64,000 nt of DNA from Halotia branconii CENA392 (GCF_029953635.1 NZ_CP124543.1:6728367-6792366); one strand, 5' to 3'; counted from the stretch's first letter, positions 40,759-50,314 are shown. Program-made: numbers and translations. The notes: generated by a model from the letters alone, not told the origin.

Positions 40759-41352
40759 ATGCAATTAGAAACACAAAAACGTTATTACACACCAGAAGAA
40801 TATTTAGAACTTGAAGAGAAGGCGCAATTTAGAAGCGAATACTGCAATGGAGAAATTATTCCGATGACGGGTGGTACTACTAATCATAATAAAATCACAG
40901 GCAACCTTTATGCCTATTTGAAGTTTGCTTTGAAAGGTAGAAATTATGATATTTATATTAGTGATGTTCGCTTGTGGATACCCAGATATCGTCAGTACAC
41001 CTATCCAGATGTGATGGTAATTCAGGGACAACCTGTTTATACAGGAACGAATACGACTACTGTCATGAATCCTTTACTAATTGCGGAAGTGTTATCTAAA
41101 TCCACAAAAAACTACGACCAAGGAGATAAGTTTTTATATTATCGTTCTATCCCTGAATTTCAAGAATATATTTTAATCAATCAATATCATCATCATGTAA
41201 TGCAATATGTCAAAACTGCGGCAGGTCAATGGTTATTTACTGAACTTGAAGGCGAATCTGCAACTTTAGAAATGCAAACAATTGATTTTCAAATTCAATT
41301 AAGTGACCTTTACGAGCAAGTTAATTTTGCAGATAGTGATGAAGAAAATTAA
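40759..41352 (+). CDS. Uma2 family (DUF820) endonuclease-like protein
   Basis: 197 aa. YYTPEEYLELEEKAQFRSEY, NGEIIPMTGGT, VRLWIPRYRQYTYPDVMVI and LLIAEVLSKSTKNYDQGDKF give the Asp and ExL residues of the PD-(D/E)XK fold of Uma2 proteins. These are abundant in cyanobacteria and of unclear function. A paralogue lies at 59090-59797. Confidence 0.85.
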   Translation: MQLETQKRYYTPEEYLELEEKAQFRSEYCNGEIIPMTGGTTNHNKITGNLYAYLKFALKGRNYDIYISDVRLWIPRYRQYTYPDVMVIQGQPVYTGTNTTTVMNPLLIAEVLSKSTKNYDQGDKFLYYRSIPEFQEYILINQYHHHVMQYVKTAAGQWLFTELEGESATLEMQTIDFQIQLSDLYEQVNFADSDEEN

Positions 41353-41360
41353 CTTTTTCA

Positions 41361-41520
41361 GGGAGCATCCCACTTTTTTGAACGTCATTGCGAACGTAAC
41401 GAAGTGGAGTGAAGCAATCGCAAAATCTCTGACTAAAAACAAGTCAATGCGATTGCTTCGTCGTTCCTCCTCGCAATGACACTTATTCTATTGTTGTCAA
41501 ATAAAAACTGGGATGCACCC
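41361..41520. repeat. 160-bp MITE with 8-bp target duplication
   Basis: Ends GGGAGCATCCCA and TGGGATGCACCC (11 of 12 complementary). The 8-bp direct repeat CTTTTTCA lies on both sides (41353-41360 and 41521-41528). Inside, GTCATTGCGAACGTAACGAA and the complementary CGTTCCTCCTCGCAATGAC form a second inverted pair. The end matches the sequence at 31751 in front of a transposase relic, so that IS family is a candidate for having mobilised it. Confidence 0.8.
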
Positions 41521-41623
41521 CTTTTTCAGAAGATAGCAGCGAGTTTTTATAAAAACTATCAGTTTTGAGCTTAATGTCTTAGAGTCTTGGTGGTTAAAAA
41601 ATCATTTTTTTAACTACAAATTA

Positions 41624-41953
41624 CTAGCCCCCGCTGATTTTAGCTTTGTAACCTAGCTTGGTCAAAATTTCCAGAATCTTCTGTTTATGATCTCCTTGAA
41701 TTTCAATTTCATTATCCTTGACTGTGCCACCCGTACCACACTGGGTTTTCAATTGTTTAACTAAATCTGCCAAAGTTTCGGGTTTGGCTTGAAAACCACT
41801 AATCACAGTCACAGTTTTACCCTTGCGTCCTTTGCGAGAAGCTTGCACTTTCAGATTTTGTTGTTGTGGGGGTAGTTCTGCAATTGGTCTTTCTGTGGCT
41901 GGAGAGTTATCGTCGCCAAATTCGCGGTAGGCAAAATTTTTGTTGGAAGACAT
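41624..41953 (-). CDS. SUI1/eIF1-type translation initiation factor homologue
   Basis: 109 aa. The C-terminal SUI1 domain has KGKTVTVISGFQ, LADLVKQLKTQCGTGGTVKD, EIEIQGDHKQKILEILTKLG. The N-terminal 35 residues are polar and probably disordered. Bacterial members (YciH) influence start-codon fidelity. It is monocistronic, divergent from trpB by about 160 bp. Confidence 0.88.
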   Translation of the reverse strand: MSSNKNFAYREFGDDNSPATERPIAELPPQQQNLKVQASRKGRKGKTVTVISGFQAKPETLADLVKQLKTQCGTGGTVKDNEIEIQGDHKQKILEILTKLGYKAKISGG

Positions 41954-42113
41954 ATCAATACTTGACTTTGAAAAAAGAGTTTTACTTAATATGTACTAAG
42001 GGTCGTAGAGGTAAATTTTTTCCCTTACATTTATAATCTCTACTAAAGATCGTATCTTATCTGCTTCAGACTTTCCTATAATAGTGGAGTTCGTTCTGTA
42101 GTGGAATCAGTCC

Positions 42114-43355
42114 GTGACTACAACCCCCCTCTCTCCAACTTCTTCCTCAAATGCTCAGGTTCCCGATATACAAGGACGCTTTGGACGCTTTGGCGGTAAG
42201 TACGTCCCGGAAACACTGATGCCTGCTCTTGCAGAACTTGAAACAGCTTATCAGCAATACCGCAATGATCCTAGTTTTCAAGCAGAACTACAACAACTGC
42301 TGCGAGACTATGTAGGACGCGCTACACCGTTGTATTTTGCTGAACGCCTTACCAGTCACTATGCCCGCCCAGATGGCACAGGGGCGCAGATTTATTTAAA
42401 ACGTGAGGACTTGAATCACACAGGCGCTCATAAAATTAATAATGCCCTTGCTCAGGTATTGTTGGCAAAGCGCATGGGTAAACAGCGAATTATTGCCGAA
42501 ACAGGTGCTGGACAACATGGAGTTGCGACAGCGACAGTTTGCGCTCGTTTTGGGCTGGAATGCATAATTTATATGGGTGTTCACGACATGGAACGCCAAG
42601 CCTTAAACGTTTTCAGAATGCGGCTGATGGGAGCCGAAGTTCGTCCAGTAGAGGCGGGAACAGGAACTTTAAAAGATGCAACTTCGGAAGCAATTCGAGA
42701 TTGGGTGACGAATGTCGAAACGACTCATTATATCTTAGGTTCCGTAGCCGGACCTCATCCTTACCCGATGATGGTACGTGATTTTCATGCTGTGATTGGA
42801 CAAGAAACTCGCGCCCAAGCAATAGAAAAATGGGGCGGATTACCTGATATTTTGATAGCCTGTGTGGGTGGTGGTTCCAATGCGATGGGATTATTCTACG
42901 AATTTGTCAATGACCAGTCTGTAAGATTAATTGGGGTGGAAGCAGCCGGAGAAGGTGTCAACACTACAAAACATGCAGCAACCTTGACAAAAGGACAAGT
43001 AGGTGTATTGCATGGAGCAATGAGCTATTTGCTGCAAGATGAGGATGGACAAATAATTGAGGCACACTCGATTAGTGCAGGTTTAGATTATCCTGGTGTA
43101 GGGCCAGAACACAGCTATATGAAGGATATTGGCCGGGCTGAATATTATAGTGTGACTGATGAACAGGCTTTAGCGGCATTCCAGCAATTGTCCCGTTTGG
43201 AGGGAATTATACCAGCTTTAGAAACCGCTCATGCGATCGCCTACTTGGAAACTTTATGTCCTCAACTCAGCGGTAGTCCTAAAATTGTGATTAACTGTTC
43301 TGGGCGTGGTGATAAAGATGTCCAAACAGCAGCAAAGTTTTTAATGCCTGCTTAA
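42114..43355 (+). CDS. trpB: Tryptophan synthase beta chain
   Basis: 413 aa from GTG 42114. PDIQGRFGRFGGKYVPETLM start, PLP-Lys region LKREDLNHTGAHKINNALAQ, AETGAGQHGVATAT, and the phosphate loop CVGGGSNAMGLFY are complete. The enzyme condenses indole with serine in tryptophan synthesis. No trpA is adjacent. The stop overlaps that of the convergent permease gene by 3 bp, so no terminator separates them. Confidence 0.97.
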   Translation: MTTTPLSPTSSSNAQVPDIQGRFGRFGGKYVPETLMPALAELETAYQQYRNDPSFQAELQQLLRDYVGRATPLYFAERLTSHYARPDGTGAQIYLKREDLNHTGAHKINNALAQVLLAKRMGKQRIIAETGAGQHGVATATVCARFGLECIIYMGVHDMERQALNVFRMRLMGAEVRPVEAGTGTLKDATSEAIRDWVTNVETTHYILGSVAGPHPYPMMVRDFHAVIGQETRAQAIEKWGGLPDILIACVGGGSNAMGLFYEFVNDQSVRLIGVEAAGEGVNTTKHAATLTKGQVGVLHGAMSYLLQDEDGQIIEAHSISAGLDYPGVGPEHSYMKDIGRAEYYSVTDEQALAAFQQLSRLEGIIPALETAHAIAYLETLCPQLSGSPKIVINCSGRGDKDVQTAAKFLMPA

Positions 43356-44476
43356 CTAAGTTGACGACGAAAATTGTTGATACTGATGGATAAAAGCACT
43401 ATAGCAAAAAGCAGAAGTGCGATCGCATTTAACCAAAGTACCTCCAAGCCTACACCTTTGAGCAGTATTCCGCGCACGATCGCTATATAATGACGCAACG
43501 GATTTAGTAGCGAGAGGTACTTAAATACTATGGGCATACTTTCAATAGGAGAAATAGCACCAGAAAGTTGAATCAAAGGTAAATTAATAAAAAAGGATGT
43601 CAGTACAACTTGTTGCTGAGTCCGGCAAACTGTGGCTAACATAATCCCAATGCCAATTCCTACAAATAAATAAAGTCCAGATAGTCCTAAAAATAAAACT
43701 AAACTTCCTCGAAAAGGTACTTTAAAAACTAATCTCCCTAAACTCAAAGCTAAGATAACATCGCCCATCAAAAGAACAAACAGCGGCACAATTTTCGCTA
43801 ATAAAATTTCCCAAGCTTCTGCGGGAGTCATTAAAAGTTGTTCTAGGGTTCCTGTGTCTTTTTCTCGGACAACTGTCACTGAAGAAACCAAAGAACTAAT
43901 AAGTGTCAAAACTAATCCTAAAACCCCTGGGACAAAAAACCAACTACTTGCTAATCCAGGATTATAAAGAAAAATTGTTTGAGTATTGATTAAAGGCGGT
44001 GCTTGATTAGATGATAAACCCTGACTAAATTGACCGATAATCTGATTTAAATAACCTTGAGCAATCCCCGCAGTGTTAGCATCTACGGCATCAACTAAAA
44101 CCTGAACTTCAGCAGATTGATCTGTTGATAAATTACTTTGGAAATCCGGTGGAATAACTAACCCGGCTGTAATTTTTCCTCGTCGTACTTCTTCACCTAA
44201 ATCTTCAGTATTGAACAGATATTGATCTACCGTAAAGACTTGATTTCCAGTCAAGGTAGAAACTAATTCTCGACTTTCATAAGTATTGGCATAATCGACA
44301 ACTCCCAATTTCAAATAATGCACATCAGGATTGAGGGCAAAGCCATAAAGTAGCATTTGGATTGTGGGAGGAATTATTAATAATACGAGTGTTTCTTTAC
44401 TCCTCAATATTTGGTGAAATTCTTTAATAACTAAACTCCAAAATCGGCTATTGAATAAACGCTTAATCGATTTCAT
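43352..44476 (-). CDS. ABC-2 type permease (YbhR-like)
   Basis: The ATG at 44476 (MKSIKRLFNSRFWSLVIKEF) is chosen. The frame is open upstream to 44704, but that part is made of dispersed repeats. About 375 aa: one N-terminal membrane helix, a large external domain (GLVIPPDFQSNLSTDQSAEV), then five helices with SVTVVREKDTGTLEQLLMTP. It is the last gene of a four-gene efflux operon: HlyD, double ATPase, permease, permease. Likely drug or toxic-compound exporter half, paired with the next gene. Confidence 0.88.
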   Translation of the reverse strand: MKSIKRLFNSRFWSLVIKEFHQILRSKETLVLLIIPPTIQMLLYGFALNPDVHYLKLGVVDYANTYESRELVSTLTGNQVFTVDQYLFNTEDLGEEVRRGKITAGLVIPPDFQSNLSTDQSAEVQVLVDAVDANTAGIAQGYLNQIIGQFSQGLSSNQAPPLINTQTIFLYNPGLASSWFFVPGVLGLVLTLISSLVSSVTVVREKDTGTLEQLLMTPAEAWEILLAKIVPLFVLLMGDVILALSLGRLVFKVPFRGSLVLFLGLSGLYLFVGIGIGIMLATVCRTQQQVVLTSFFINLPLIQLSGAISPIESMPIVFKYLSLLNPLRHYIAIVRGILLKGVGLEVLWLNAIALLLFAIVLLSISINNFRRQLS

Positions 44477-44708
44477 AGTAGTAATGTTTGTGCATTGGGC
44501 ATTGGGCATGGGGCATTGGGCAGTAATTAACTGACCACTGACAACTGACAACACTTCGACTACGCGGTAGTTGAATCTCGACTTCGCGGCAGTTGAGCGT
44601 AGTCGAAACTCGATTACCGCGCAGCGCTGCACTGACTTGTACTGAGCGTAGTCGAAGTAGCCTGTCGAAGTGTCGAAACTCAGTGCATCGCTGACCACTG
44701 ACAACTGA
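44477..44708. repeat. Dispersed repeats at permease junction
   Basis: Three repeat types occur together: GCATTGGGCAT heptamers (about 44492-44520), CTGACCACTGACAACTGAC (44530-44550 and 44692-44708), and a TTCGACTACGC/GCGTAGTCGAA palindromic family (44556-44680). The stretch remains open in frame with the downstream permease, which explains a false N-terminal extension. The same repeats recur at 45851, 47880, 56100 and 63460. Confidence 0.7.
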
Positions 44709-45854
44709 CTAATCCGATAATTGCATTCGTTTTAATACCTTACGTGCTGCATTAAATAGCAAAAATCCCAGAAGACTAAGCATGATAATTGATAACCAAA
44801 CGCCTGGCCAACCAGTACCACGCACGTAAGCATCACGAGTAATATTAATGTAATAACGGGCTGGAACAATAGCAGAAAATAGCGAAAGGGGAAAGGGAAT
44901 ATTGCTGATGGGGTAAATGAATCCAGATAACAATAAAGCTGTCAAAAAACCTAATAATGACACAGCCTGAACCGCAGAGTTTTGATTGGCGACCCTAACA
45001 CCAATGAATAAACCAAACATAATACTATCTGTCAAAAATATGAGTGTACCAATTATTAATGGTGTTGGCTCTATTACTAAAGTCAATTGCCAAATTATTA
45101 AACTTATCACCATAATTAATAAGGCTTGGATAATGCCAATTAAGAGATAAGCTAAAGCTTTTCCTAATAGCAATTCTTCAGCGCTGAGACTAGAAGCATA
45201 AACTTGTAAAATTGTCCCTTTTTCTTTTTCACGTACCATAGCGATCGCAGTAATTAATGAAGGGAAAATCCACAAAATCACTGCAAAAACACCCGGTACA
45301 ATATATAAAGACTCTTTTCTCCCAGGGTTAAACCAAAGCCTGATACGGGCAATTATCTCATCGGTGGAGGATTGTAAACCAGAATTTCTCAAAAAAAATC
45401 TTGTTGTTGCCTGAATGCTATTTTTGATAATCCGGGCATTATTAACATCTGTGCCATCAACTAAAATCTGCACTGTACTAGGTAAATCTGATTTAATTCG
45501 ACTACTAAAATCAGGTGGAATTACTACAGCGGCTTTTGCCAATCCTTTATCAATGACATCTTGAGGATTGGAAATTTGGGATTGTAAATTCTTATTTGAA
45601 TTGAGAATAGGGAAACTAAAATTATTAATTGGTTCAAACTGATTAGTAGCAAATAATCGCTCAGTGTAAGCACGACTCAGAGGGCTGTTATCAAAATCTT
45701 GGACAAATAAAGGAATATTTTTAGATTCCAGCCGAATTACAAAACCGAAGATAATTAAGGACATCAATGGCAAAAGAAATGCCAATGCTAAAGTCAGGCG
45801 ATCGCGCCGAAATTGTGCTAATTCTTTTTGGCATTGCGACAAGATTCTTTTCAT
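44709..45854 (-). CDS. ABC-2 type permease (YbhS-like)
   Basis: 381 aa. KRILSQCQKELAQFRRDRLT start, an N-terminal helix, external domain (KAAVVIPPDFSSRIKSDLPS) and five C-terminal helices with AIAMVREKEKGTILQVYASS, the conserved coupling region. It pairs with the product of 43352-44476 as the membrane part of the exporter. The ATG is preceded by repeats TGTCATT. Confidence 0.9.
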   Translation of the reverse strand: MKRILSQCQKELAQFRRDRLTLALAFLLPLMSLIIFGFVIRLESKNIPLFVQDFDNSPLSRAYTERLFATNQFEPINNFSFPILNSNKNLQSQISNPQDVIDKGLAKAAVVIPPDFSSRIKSDLPSTVQILVDGTDVNNARIIKNSIQATTRFFLRNSGLQSSTDEIIARIRLWFNPGRKESLYIVPGVFAVILWIFPSLITAIAMVREKEKGTILQVYASSLSAEELLLGKALAYLLIGIIQALLIMVISLIIWQLTLVIEPTPLIIGTLIFLTDSIMFGLFIGVRVANQNSAVQAVSLLGFLTALLLSGFIYPISNIPFPLSLFSAIVPARYYINITRDAYVRGTGWPGVWLSIIMLSLLGFLLFNAARKVLKRMQLSD

Positions 45855-45927
45855 TTGTCATTTGTCATTTGTCAGTGGTCAGTTGTCAGTTGTTATTTAT
45901 TCCCCCTGCTCCCTGCCCCCCTGCCTT
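45851..45927. repeat. TGTCATT and CCCTGCT heptamer repeats
   Basis: TTTGTCATTTGTCATTTGTC, then GTCAGTTGTCAGTTG (to about 45893), then CCCCCTGCTCCCTGCCCCCC to 45923. The array fills the whole gap between the ATPase stop and the permease start. Confidence 0.7.
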
Positions 45928-47872
45928 ATTCTTCCTCAGTGCGTTGGACGATACCAATAAAGGCATCTTCAAGGGAAAAAGGAATGGGTCGCAGAGAGTT
46001 AATATTGATGTCTTCTGTTTGTAAAATGGAACGGATACGAGAAATATCTGCATCTGGATGATCGAGAACTAAGTGTAAGCGATCGCCAAAAATTGATACT
46101 CGCCACGGTGCTAAATGTGTTTTAAGTAAATTAGAAGCAGCTTGAGTTTTATCGGTGATGATCTCCATTAATTGACCAGGTTGAGCAGCTTTAATTTCTG
46201 TGGGCGAACCTTGCGCTACTACTTCACCCGCCACCATGAACCCCATCCGATTACATTGTTCTGCTTCTTCTAAATAATGGGTTGTAACCAGTACTGCTGT
46301 CCCTGATCTCGCAAATTCATTAATCAATCGCCAAAACTGCCGACGCGCTAAGGGGTCTACTCCTGATGTTGGTTCATCTAAAAATAAAATTTCTGGTTCG
46401 TGCATCACCGAAGCACCAAAAGCTACCCGTTGCTTCCATCCTCCCGGTAGTTGACCTGTAAGCATATTTTCTCTACCCACTAAGCCACAGGTTGCAAGTA
46501 CCCAATCAATTTTGGTACGACGTGATCGAGTTGGCACACCATAAACTCCACAATAGAATTGTAGATTCTGAACAATAGTCAAATCATCGTAGAGGGTGAA
46601 TTTTTGGCTCATATAGCCAATACGTTGGCGCACGGCTCGACTACGCAAATTCTGAGTTTGTCCAGCTAAAGAAATTTTCCCTGATGTTGGTTCTAATAAA
46701 CCACAGAGCATTTTAATAGTAGTTGTCTTTCCTGCGCCGTTAGCTCCTAGTAATCCGTAAATGTCACCATAGCGAATTTCTAAATCTACACCCTTAACTG
46801 CCTGGAAGTCGCCAAAAACCTTTCTCAGTTGATTTGCACCAATAGCAATTTCTCTGTTAGTTTTTTTAGTTTCCTGCTGCACACGCGGAAAAGGAATAAA
46901 TTCTGGATCATTCCCCGCTGCACGTAAACGGCTCACAAAAACGTTTTCTAAGGTGGCTTCGGAAGTTTGAATATCCTCGATTTGTAGTTGCTGCTGAGTG
47001 AAAATATTTTGTACTGCGGTTGAGGCGATCGCAGGATCTTTAACTAATACGTCTAATCTATCGCCAAAGGTTTGCACATCTACAATCGATGTTTGTTTGT
47101 TGTGAGTTGCTTCGTGCAGTGCTTGTTCTGCCGCTGCAATTTGATTAGTCCGGACTTCTAAACGTTGTAAACCCAAACTCTCACGCAATTGGGCAAGAGT
47201 GCCAATTTGTTGAATTTCACCTTCATACATTAAAGCAATGCGATCGCATCTTTCGGCTTCATCCAAATAAGGTGTCGCTACGACTACCGTCACTCCCTCC
47301 GCAGCCACAGCAGCCAGAACATCCCAAAATTCCCGCCGCGATACAGGGTCAACTCCTGTCGTCGGTTCATCTAATAACAAAATTTCGGGTTGGGAAATCA
47401 ACGCACAGCACAAAGCTAACTTCTGTTTCATCCCACCAGATAATCTACCAGCCAAGCGATCGCCAAATTTCTCTAAACTCATTAATCGCAGATATTTACG
47501 GCGACGCTGTTCAAAAACTTTATCAGGAACTTCTCGCAATCCGGCGCTGTAACGCAGATTTTCATCAATGCTCAAGTCGAGATAAAGCGAAAATTGTTGT
47601 GTCAGATAACCAATAGATAAACGAGCATCCCGTGGTAGTTTTCCTAAAATCTGGATATCACCAGATGATGCTTCCATGACACCACCCAAAATGTGAAATG
47701 TCGTGGTTTTTCCCGCGCCATCAGGGCCAATCAATCCAAAGATTTCTCCTGGTTCGACGGCAAAATCGATTCCTTTAACAGCAACTAATTTACCGTAACG
47801 TTTAGATAAGCTGCTGACCTGGATAACTTCTGTATCAACGTGGCTTTTAGTAGATGGCGTGATAATAGTCAT
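45926..47872 (-). CDS. ABC transporter ATPase with two fused nucleotide-binding domains (YbhF-like)
   Basis: The start at 47872 (MTIITPSTK) is preferred over 47887, because the earlier ATG lies in a GGGCAT repeat. About 648 aa. NBD1: Walker A GPDGAGKTT, signature RLSGGMKQKLALCC, Walker B ILLLDEPTTGVDPVSR. NBD2: Walker A GANGAGKTT, LPGGWKQRVAFG (a weak LSGGQ), ILFLDEPTSGVDPLAR. It energises the two permeases of the operon. The fused arrangement equals E. coli YbhF/YhiH. Confidence 0.93.
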   Translation of the reverse strand: MTIITPSTKSHVDTEVIQVSSLSKRYGKLVAVKGIDFAVEPGEIFGLIGPDGAGKTTTFHILGGVMEASSGDIQILGKLPRDARLSIGYLTQQFSLYLDLSIDENLRYSAGLREVPDKVFEQRRRKYLRLMSLEKFGDRLAGRLSGGMKQKLALCCALISQPEILLLDEPTTGVDPVSRREFWDVLAAVAAEGVTVVVATPYLDEAERCDRIALMYEGEIQQIGTLAQLRESLGLQRLEVRTNQIAAAEQALHEATHNKQTSIVDVQTFGDRLDVLVKDPAIASTAVQNIFTQQQLQIEDIQTSEATLENVFVSRLRAAGNDPEFIPFPRVQQETKKTNREIAIGANQLRKVFGDFQAVKGVDLEIRYGDIYGLLGANGAGKTTTIKMLCGLLEPTSGKISLAGQTQNLRSRAVRQRIGYMSQKFTLYDDLTIVQNLQFYCGVYGVPTRSRRTKIDWVLATCGLVGRENMLTGQLPGGWKQRVAFGASVMHEPEILFLDEPTSGVDPLARRQFWRLINEFARSGTAVLVTTHYLEEAEQCNRMGFMVAGEVVAQGSPTEIKAAQPGQLMEIITDKTQAASNLLKTHLAPWRVSIFGDRLHLVLDHPDADISRIRSILQTEDININSLRPIPFSLEDAFIGIVQRTEEE

Positions 47873-47970
47873 AATGTTATGGGGCATGGGGCATCCCTTC
47901 GGCTTACTTCGACTACGCTCAGTACAAGTCGCTCAGGGCAAGTGGGCATTGGGCATGGAGCATCAATAAA
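47873..47970. repeat. GGGCATGGGGCAT and TTCGACTACGCTCAG repeats
   Basis: GGGGCATGGGGCATCCC (47881-47897), CTTCGACTACGCTCAGTACA (47909-47928) and GTGGGCATTGGGCATGGAGC (47942-47961) fill the gap between the ATPase and HlyD genes. Confidence 0.65.
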
Positions 47971-49302
47971 TTAGTTATTCTCCCCTGCCTCCCCTGCCTC
48001 CCCTGCTTCCCCTGCCTCCCCTGCCCCCTGCTCCCTGCCCCCCTGCTCCTCTGCTATCCTAACCTCGGCATCTGCTGGCATTCCTGGCTTGGCTAATCCA
48101 CTGGGGTTGTCGATGGTGATTTTTACGCCAAAAACTTGTTTTACTCTGTCTTGTTGGAAATAAATATTTTCAGGGGTGAAAGATGCTTGGGTGTCAACAG
48201 CGGCAATGTGGGCAATTAGGGCTTTTTGGGGTGCTGAATCTAAAAATACTTGAGCTTGTTGACCGATTCGCAAGTTACCAATGTTGCCTTGAGGAATGAA
48301 AGCTCGTAGATAAACTGTGTTGGGATTAATTACTGTCAGTAAGGTTTTACCTGTGGTAACTACGGCTCCTGGTTCTACACTGCGGCTGATGACTACGCCT
48401 GTAATTGGACTGATGACATTTAAGTCGGCAATTTTAGCTTTAATTTCTTTTTGGGAAGCTTTGGCATTGGCAACATCAGCTTGAGCTGCTGCTAGTTTCA
48501 GTCGTGTTTGTGCTAATTGTGTGCGTAACCCCGCTAATTGGGCTTTGCGGATGGAGGGATTTAACCCTGTGCTTTGAGCTTGTGTTAGTTGTCCTTGGGC
48601 AGAATTAACTAATTTGCGGTAAGAATTGACTGCGGCTTGACGCGATTTGAGGGTAGCAAGAGCAGTTTCAAAGGTGGTTTGAGCTTGGTCAAATTGCTGT
48701 GTGGTGACGGCTCCTTCTGCTACTAATTTAGAGAAGCGATCGCGATTTATTTTAGCAAGTTTCAACTCAGATTGAGCTTGTTCTACTTGGGCGATCGCTT
48801 GATTGAGTTGCGCCTGAGCAGAAGCTATTGATGATTCGGCTTGAAAAATCTGACCTTGAGCATTTCCCCGCGCTTGTTCTACATAAAGCTGGTTCTCTAA
48901 AACTTGACTTTGCAAAAGATTAATTTGCAACCGTGCTTGTTCTTCTGCCTTTTTAGTAGCATCTAAATTCGCATTTGCTCCTTGAAGTTGCGCTTGAATT
49001 TCTGCATCGTCTAATTGAACAACTACTTGACCTTTGTTAACTTCATCTCCTTCTCGCACGGCTACAGATTCAATTCGACCTGCGACTTTGGCTCCTAAAT
49101 CGGTTTCGTAACCTTCAATGCGACCGCTTACCCGGAGAATGTTATTTTTTGAATGTGATGATAAAAAATACCACACTCCTACGCCCACTCCTACGAGTAA
49201 CAAACCCAACAAAATCAGTAAACGTGGAGACAGTTTACGCTTTTTTTTCGCTGATCCAGTAGTATCTACGGGTTCTTGGGGCGGCGAAAGTGACTGAGCC
49301 AT
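47971..49302 (-). CDS. HlyD-family membrane fusion protein (YbhG-like) with repeat-encoded C-terminus
   Basis: 443 aa. N-terminal basic segment, one membrane helix (LLILLGLLLVGVGVGVWYFL, about residues 27-46), lipoyl half GRIEGYETDLGAKVAGRIES, long coiled coil rich in Gln/Ala (about 105-290), second half ISPITGVVISRSVEPGAVVT, and beta barrel to KPGMPADAEVRIAEE. The last about 20 residues (GAGEAGEAGEAGEAGE) are encoded by a CCTGCCTCCC tandem array (47982-48048) and are unlikely to be structural. First gene of the efflux operon, divergent from the TetR-type gene. Confidence 0.93.
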   Translation of the reverse strand: MAQSLSPPQEPVDTTGSAKKKRKLSPRLLILLGLLLVGVGVGVWYFLSSHSKNNILRVSGRIEGYETDLGAKVAGRIESVAVREGDEVNKGQVVVQLDDAEIQAQLQGANANLDATKKAEEQARLQINLLQSQVLENQLYVEQARGNAQGQIFQAESSIASAQAQLNQAIAQVEQAQSELKLAKINRDRFSKLVAEGAVTTQQFDQAQTTFETALATLKSRQAAVNSYRKLVNSAQGQLTQAQSTGLNPSIRKAQLAGLRTQLAQTRLKLAAAQADVANAKASQKEIKAKIADLNVISPITGVVISRSVEPGAVVTTGKTLLTVINPNTVYLRAFIPQGNIGNLRIGQQAQVFLDSAPQKALIAHIAAVDTQASFTPENIYFQQDRVKQVFGVKITIDNPSGLAKPGMPADAEVRIAEEQGGREQGAGEAGEAGEAGEAGENN

Positions 49303-49505
49303 GATTTTATTGTCTCCAAAAGCAGAGATGTCTACAATAAACTAGACTGTATGGTTTGCTGCTCTAGGAAATTCTAGAGCGATCGCATAAATTTTTAAGT
49401 TTAATATCGTAATTATACAGATTAAGCGGAATTATCGTACATGAATTTTTAGAGATTCTTTATCAAAAATCACTTAAAATATTTACTCCAAAAAATGATA
49501 CAAAA

Positions 49506-50282
49506 ATGAAACAACCAAGAGACTATAGTCTAAGAGTTACACTCAACCAAAGTGAGCTTTACCTGTTGAAGGCTGAGTCAGAACGTCAGGGAGTACCAAT
49601 GACGGCCGTAGTTCGCCAACTGATTCGCGTTAAAGCTATCAGTCCGGAAGTCAATCTTCCCACCACTGAGTTACCAGAATTATCTGTATTACCAAATTTT
49701 TCGTACACTAGTAAGCCTGAGCAAATCTTACAAGGAGCCATGCAAGAGTTTCTCCAGCACGGCTACGCAGACACTAGTATGGATCGGGTAGCAGCAACAG
49801 CTGGAGTATCAAAACAGACCCTCTACAGTTACTTTAAAGACAAAGAAGGACTGTTCACAGCTTTAATAGAGCGAATAGTTAGTGAACGGTTTCAATTTTT
49901 ATTTAACTCCCAAATTCTGCAAGGGGAGCCTGAAGTAGTATTACGTCAAGTAGCAATAACGTTGCTGACTCAAATTTTGAACGATCAGAAATATCTTGCT
50001 TTTATCCGATTAGTATTTGCAGAATCGGGACGTTTTCCCCACCTAGCGCAGACATTTATTCGCAATGGTTTTGGATTAGGTATCCAGATTCTCACCCAAT
50101 ACCTAGCTTCCCATCCAGAACTGAAGATTTCTGACCCAGAAGCCACAGCACGGATTTTTGCGGGGTCGGTGATGTCGTATATTATGACTATGGAGATGCT
50201 TCACGGCAAATATACAATGCCAATGTCAAGCGATCGCCTGATTGATAGTTTAATTAACCTGATCATTCCACAGCCTAGTTGA
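49506..50282 (+). CDS. TetR/AcrR regulator with extra N-terminal ribbon-helix-helix-like segment
   Basis: 258 aa. Residues 5-45 (YSLRVTLNQSELYLLKAESE, VPMTAVVRQLIRV) look like a CopG/Arc-type ribbon-helix-helix. Residues 72-120 are the TetR HTH (AMQEFLQHGYADTSMDRVAA, AGVSKQTLYSYFKDKEGLF), followed by a TetR_C ligand domain. Ordinary TetR proteins begin near residue 65 of this one. Located 203 bp from the divergent efflux operon, it is the probable repressor, like CecR for ybhGFSR. Confidence 0.88.
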   Translation: MKQPRDYSLRVTLNQSELYLLKAESERQGVPMTAVVRQLIRVKAISPEVNLPTTELPELSVLPNFSYTSKPEQILQGAMQEFLQHGYADTSMDRVAATAGVSKQTLYSYFKDKEGLFTALIERIVSERFQFLFNSQILQGEPEVVLRQVAITLLTQILNDQKYLAFIRLVFAESGRFPHLAQTFIRNGFGLGIQILTQYLASHPELKISDPEATARIFAGSVMSYIMTMEMLHGKYTMPMSSDRLIDSLINLIIPQPS

Positions 50283-50314
50283 CGTAATTCGTAATTCGTG
50301 TAGATAATACTTAG

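Noticed and set aside
44477..44704. 76-residue N-terminal extension of the ABC permease
   Set aside because: The DNA consists of dispersed repeats; homology to permeases starts at MKSIKRLF, and the extension has no transporter features.
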